Source: Polynucleobacter meluiroseus (GTDB taxonomy: Bacteria; Pseudomonadota; Gammaproteobacteria; Burkholderiales; Burkholderiaceae). Taken from it: 7,949 nucleotides of DNA. A program made the position numbers and the translations under genes. The stretch is from positions 1 through 7,949 of the forward strand of contig CAMBJN010000060.1 of the NCBI GenBank assembly GCA_945867755.1. Direction: 5' to 3'. Every line of letters starts with the position of its first letter. The stretch's first letter is position 1. The notes below the pieces were generated by a model that was given only the letters and a program-made list of their open reading frames with translations, did no database searches and was not told where the DNA came from. Positions 6,599 through 7,949 of the stretch are shown piece after piece.

Positions 6599-6997
6599 AT
6601 TGTCCTCATCATCCTCAGGTTCACTGGCAAAACGCTTTGACTTGTTGGCTTTGGTACCAAGTTTGACGCGCACGGGCTTATCACCCCAAATACCCTCTAA
6701 CTGATAGTAAGAGCGCAACATGGGTTGCAAGATGTGAACAATAATGTCGCCGCAATCAACCAAAACCCATTCGCCTGTTTCCATACCTTCAATAGAAATG
6801 ACATCACCACCTTTTTCTTTGACTGATTCTTTGACTGACATCGCTAAAGATTTTGTTTGGCGGTTGCTGTTACCTGTTGCAATGATCACGCGATCAAATA
6901 AATCGCTGATCTTGGTTGTGTCAAAAACCCGAATATCTTCAGCTTTGACATCTTCAAGAGCATCAATGATCACGCGTTGTAGTTTTGGAATATCCAT
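6596..6997 (-). CDS. rsfS: Ribosomal silencing factor RsfS
   Basis: RsfS (formerly YbeB, Iojap family) binds ribosomal protein uL14 on the 50S subunit and blocks joining to 30S, lowering translation during starvation. The 133-residue protein has the compact alpha/beta domain of the family. Recognisable stretches are ALEDVKAEDIRVFD (13-26), FDRVIIATGNSNRQ (34-47), EGMETGEWVLVDCGDIIVH (69-87) and MLRSYYQLEGIWGD (93-106). The last 30 or so residues form a basic then acidic tail (EPEDDEDN), probably disordered and longer than in E. coli. Its ATG shares a base with the nadD TAA (TAATG), and with no good ribosome binding site nearby, translation is probably coupled to nadD. The nadD-rsfS-rlmH order is classic in proteobacteria. 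Confidence 0.96.
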   Translation of the reverse strand: MDIPKLQRVIIDALEDVKAEDIRVFDTTKISDLFDRVIIATGNSNRQTKSLAMSVKESVKEKGGDVISIEGMETGEWVLVDCGDIIVHILQPMLRSYYQLEGIWGDKPVRVKLGTKANKSKRFASEPEDDEDN

Positions 6998-7695
6998 TAT
7001 TTATTTCTATAAAGACCTTTGGCTTCGATGTACTCGAGCACCAAGGGTGGTATTGCATCTGTCAGTTCATCCCGTGATGCATGGTTATAAAACCCATCAC
7101 GGAGTTCATTGGAGGCAAGATTAATCTGCAGGCTTTGATCAAACAAAACATGTCCCTGTGGGGTCAATTGTAACAACTGAGGGTCTTGCGTCTGTTTATC
7201 CGAAAAAACACTGCCAATTGGGCTCTGATCTGCCGGATTGCTTGTCGGAGGACGACTGGCAACTGCGATGTGTACAAAATTGGGTAGTTCAGACCATTGA
7301 TGCCAAGTTTTGATGCTTTCCCAGCTATCTGCACCCATGATCCAGGTGATTGATGCTTCCTCACCATAAAGAGCGCGCAGCTCTTTGGTGGTATCGATCG
7401 CGTAACTGGGACCTTCTCTGGCCATCTCGAGGGTGCTGATGTCAATTTTTGTGTAAATGTGATGATCCACAAATAAATCATGCAAGGTCTCGATCGCATA
7501 TTCACTCATGACCAAACGATGTTTGGCAGAAGTGATGTCATTGCCTTTTTGCCAAGGTTGACCAGCAGGCATCCAGATGATGTGATCCAGTTGTAGCACT
7601 CTTGAAAAATGCTCAGCTAGACGCAAGTGACCCCAGTGTGGCGGATCAAATGTGCCTCCTAAGATTCCGACTGATAAACGTTTCTTGCTGTCCAT
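6997..7695 (-). CDS. nadD: Nicotinate-nucleotide adenylyltransferase
   Basis: NadD joins nicotinate mononucleotide and ATP to form deamido-NAD and pyrophosphate, a key step of both de novo and salvage NAD synthesis. The chosen ATG at 7695 gives 232 residues. A longer frame to a TTG at 7710 exists, but the ATG overlaps the hemF stop (TGATG) and leaves the usual short lead before the first strand. The nucleotidyltransferase signature GGTFDPPHWGH (13-23) holds the ATP-binding HxGH-type histidines. SYAIDT (97-102) and WIMGADSW (118-125) contact the nicotinate nucleotide. The C-terminal phosphate-binding motif, usually ISST-x-IR, reads NLASNELR (192-199), a somewhat divergent form. A polar loop at about 149-180 is longer than the minimum for the family. 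All other features suggest an active enzyme. Confidence 0.95.
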   Translation of the reverse strand: MDSKKRLSVGILGGTFDPPHWGHLRLAEHFSRVLQLDHIIWMPAGQPWQKGNDITSAKHRLVMSEYAIETLHDLFVDHHIYTKIDISTLEMAREGPSYAIDTTKELRALYGEEASITWIMGADSWESIKTWHQWSELPNFVHIAVASRPPTSNPADQSPIGSVFSDKQTQDPQLLQLTPQGHVLFDQSLQINLASNELRDGFYNHASRDELTDAIPPLVLEYIEAKGLYRNK

Positions 7696-7949
7696 CAACG
7701 AGCAATCCAATCAATCGGTTTTAAAAAGTTGGTGTAGAGTAAAGCTTCTGGGCTATTGGTTGTTGGTTTCCAGTCGTAGCCCCAGCGAACAATCGGTGGC
7801 ATTGACATCAAGATGGATTCGGTGCGCCCACCAGATTGAAGACCAAACAAAGTACCTCTATCAAAAACTAAATTAAATTCAACATAGCGACCACGACGGA
7901 AAGCCTGAAATTCTCTCTGGCTTTCCGTATAGGGATCGTGTTGATGTTT
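7695..7949 (-). CDS. hemF: Aerobic coproporphyrinogen III oxidase, C-terminal part (cut by right window edge)
   Basis: HemF oxidatively decarboxylates coproporphyrinogen III to protoporphyrinogen IX with oxygen, late in haem synthesis, as a cytoplasmic homodimer. Only the last 84 residues are in the window; the frame is open to the right edge and ends at a TGA at 7695-7697. The visible part contains the family's strongly conserved end: RGRYVEFNLVFDRGT, then FGLQSGGRTESILMSMPP, then a WGYDW stretch and a terminal FLKPIDW. The protein is normally about 300 residues, so some 70 percent lies outside. Its stop overlaps the nadD start by one base (TGATG), making it the upstream member of the visible operon. 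The oxygen-dependent enzyme implies growth with oxygen at least part of the time. Confidence 0.95.
   Translation of the reverse strand, partial: KHQHDPYTESQREFQAFRRGRYVEFNLVFDRGTLFGLQSGGRTESILMSMPPIVRWGYDWKPTTNSPEALLYTNFLKPIDWIAR

Noticed and set aside
6744..7124. Plus-strand open frame of 126 codons
   Set aside because: It lies antisense to rsfS and nadD, both clearly real; its protein is Ser/Thr-rich shadow coding with no recognisable domain.
7164..7505. Minus-strand open frame of 113 codons
   Set aside because: It lies out of frame inside nadD, whose motifs run through the same region.
7652..7876. Plus-strand open frame of 74 codons
   Set aside because: It is antisense to the nadD start and the conserved hemF C terminus.

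Overview
The window looks like chromosomal housekeeping DNA from a low-GC betaproteobacterium of the Burkholderiaceae, most likely Polynucleobacter or a close relative. This is judged from protein flavour, the gene order hemF-nadD-rsfS-rlmH-maf-rng, and the modest GC content; no search was run. There are nine protein genes and the edge of a tenth, packed almost without gaps. I see no RNA genes, insertion sequences, phage genes, CRISPR arrays or attachment sites, and no gene-free stretch longer than about 55 bases.

Region 1 (1-2051, minus strand) is a lipopolysaccharide-type glycosyltransferase operon. It reads leftward from a WaaE/KdtX-like GT2 enzyme, through a second GT2 enzyme with a galactosyltransferase-type C-terminal motif, into a GT4 enzyme that is cut by the left window edge. 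Successive genes overlap at stop/start (GTGA, TAATG). Region 2 (2091-3893, plus strand) is a complete msbA, the lipid A-core flippase, divergent from the glycosyltransferases across only 39 bases. Together these suggest an envelope locus: the transferases build the LPS core on lipid A at the inner leaflet and MsbA flips the product.

Region 3 (3890-7949, minus strand) is a conserved housekeeping operon. In transcription order it holds hemF (C-terminal part only, open at the right edge), nadD, rsfS, rlmH, maf and rng. It joins haem synthesis, NAD synthesis, ribosome silencing and 23S rRNA methylation, nucleotide-pool sanitation, and rRNA/mRNA processing. hemF/nadD and nadD/rsfS overlap by one base at stop/start (TGATG, TAATG), and the later genes are 26-54 bases apart. 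rng and msbA converge, and their stop codons overlap by four bases.

Three start sites were moved inward from the longest open frames: the second GT2 gene (GTG at 1296), maf (ATG at 6094) and nadD (ATG at 7695). No undescribed system was found. The points most worth a second look are the 39-bp divergent gap, where both genes lack a well-spaced ribosome binding site; an Asn/Gln-rich insertion in Maf; and the overlapping convergent ends of msbA and rng.
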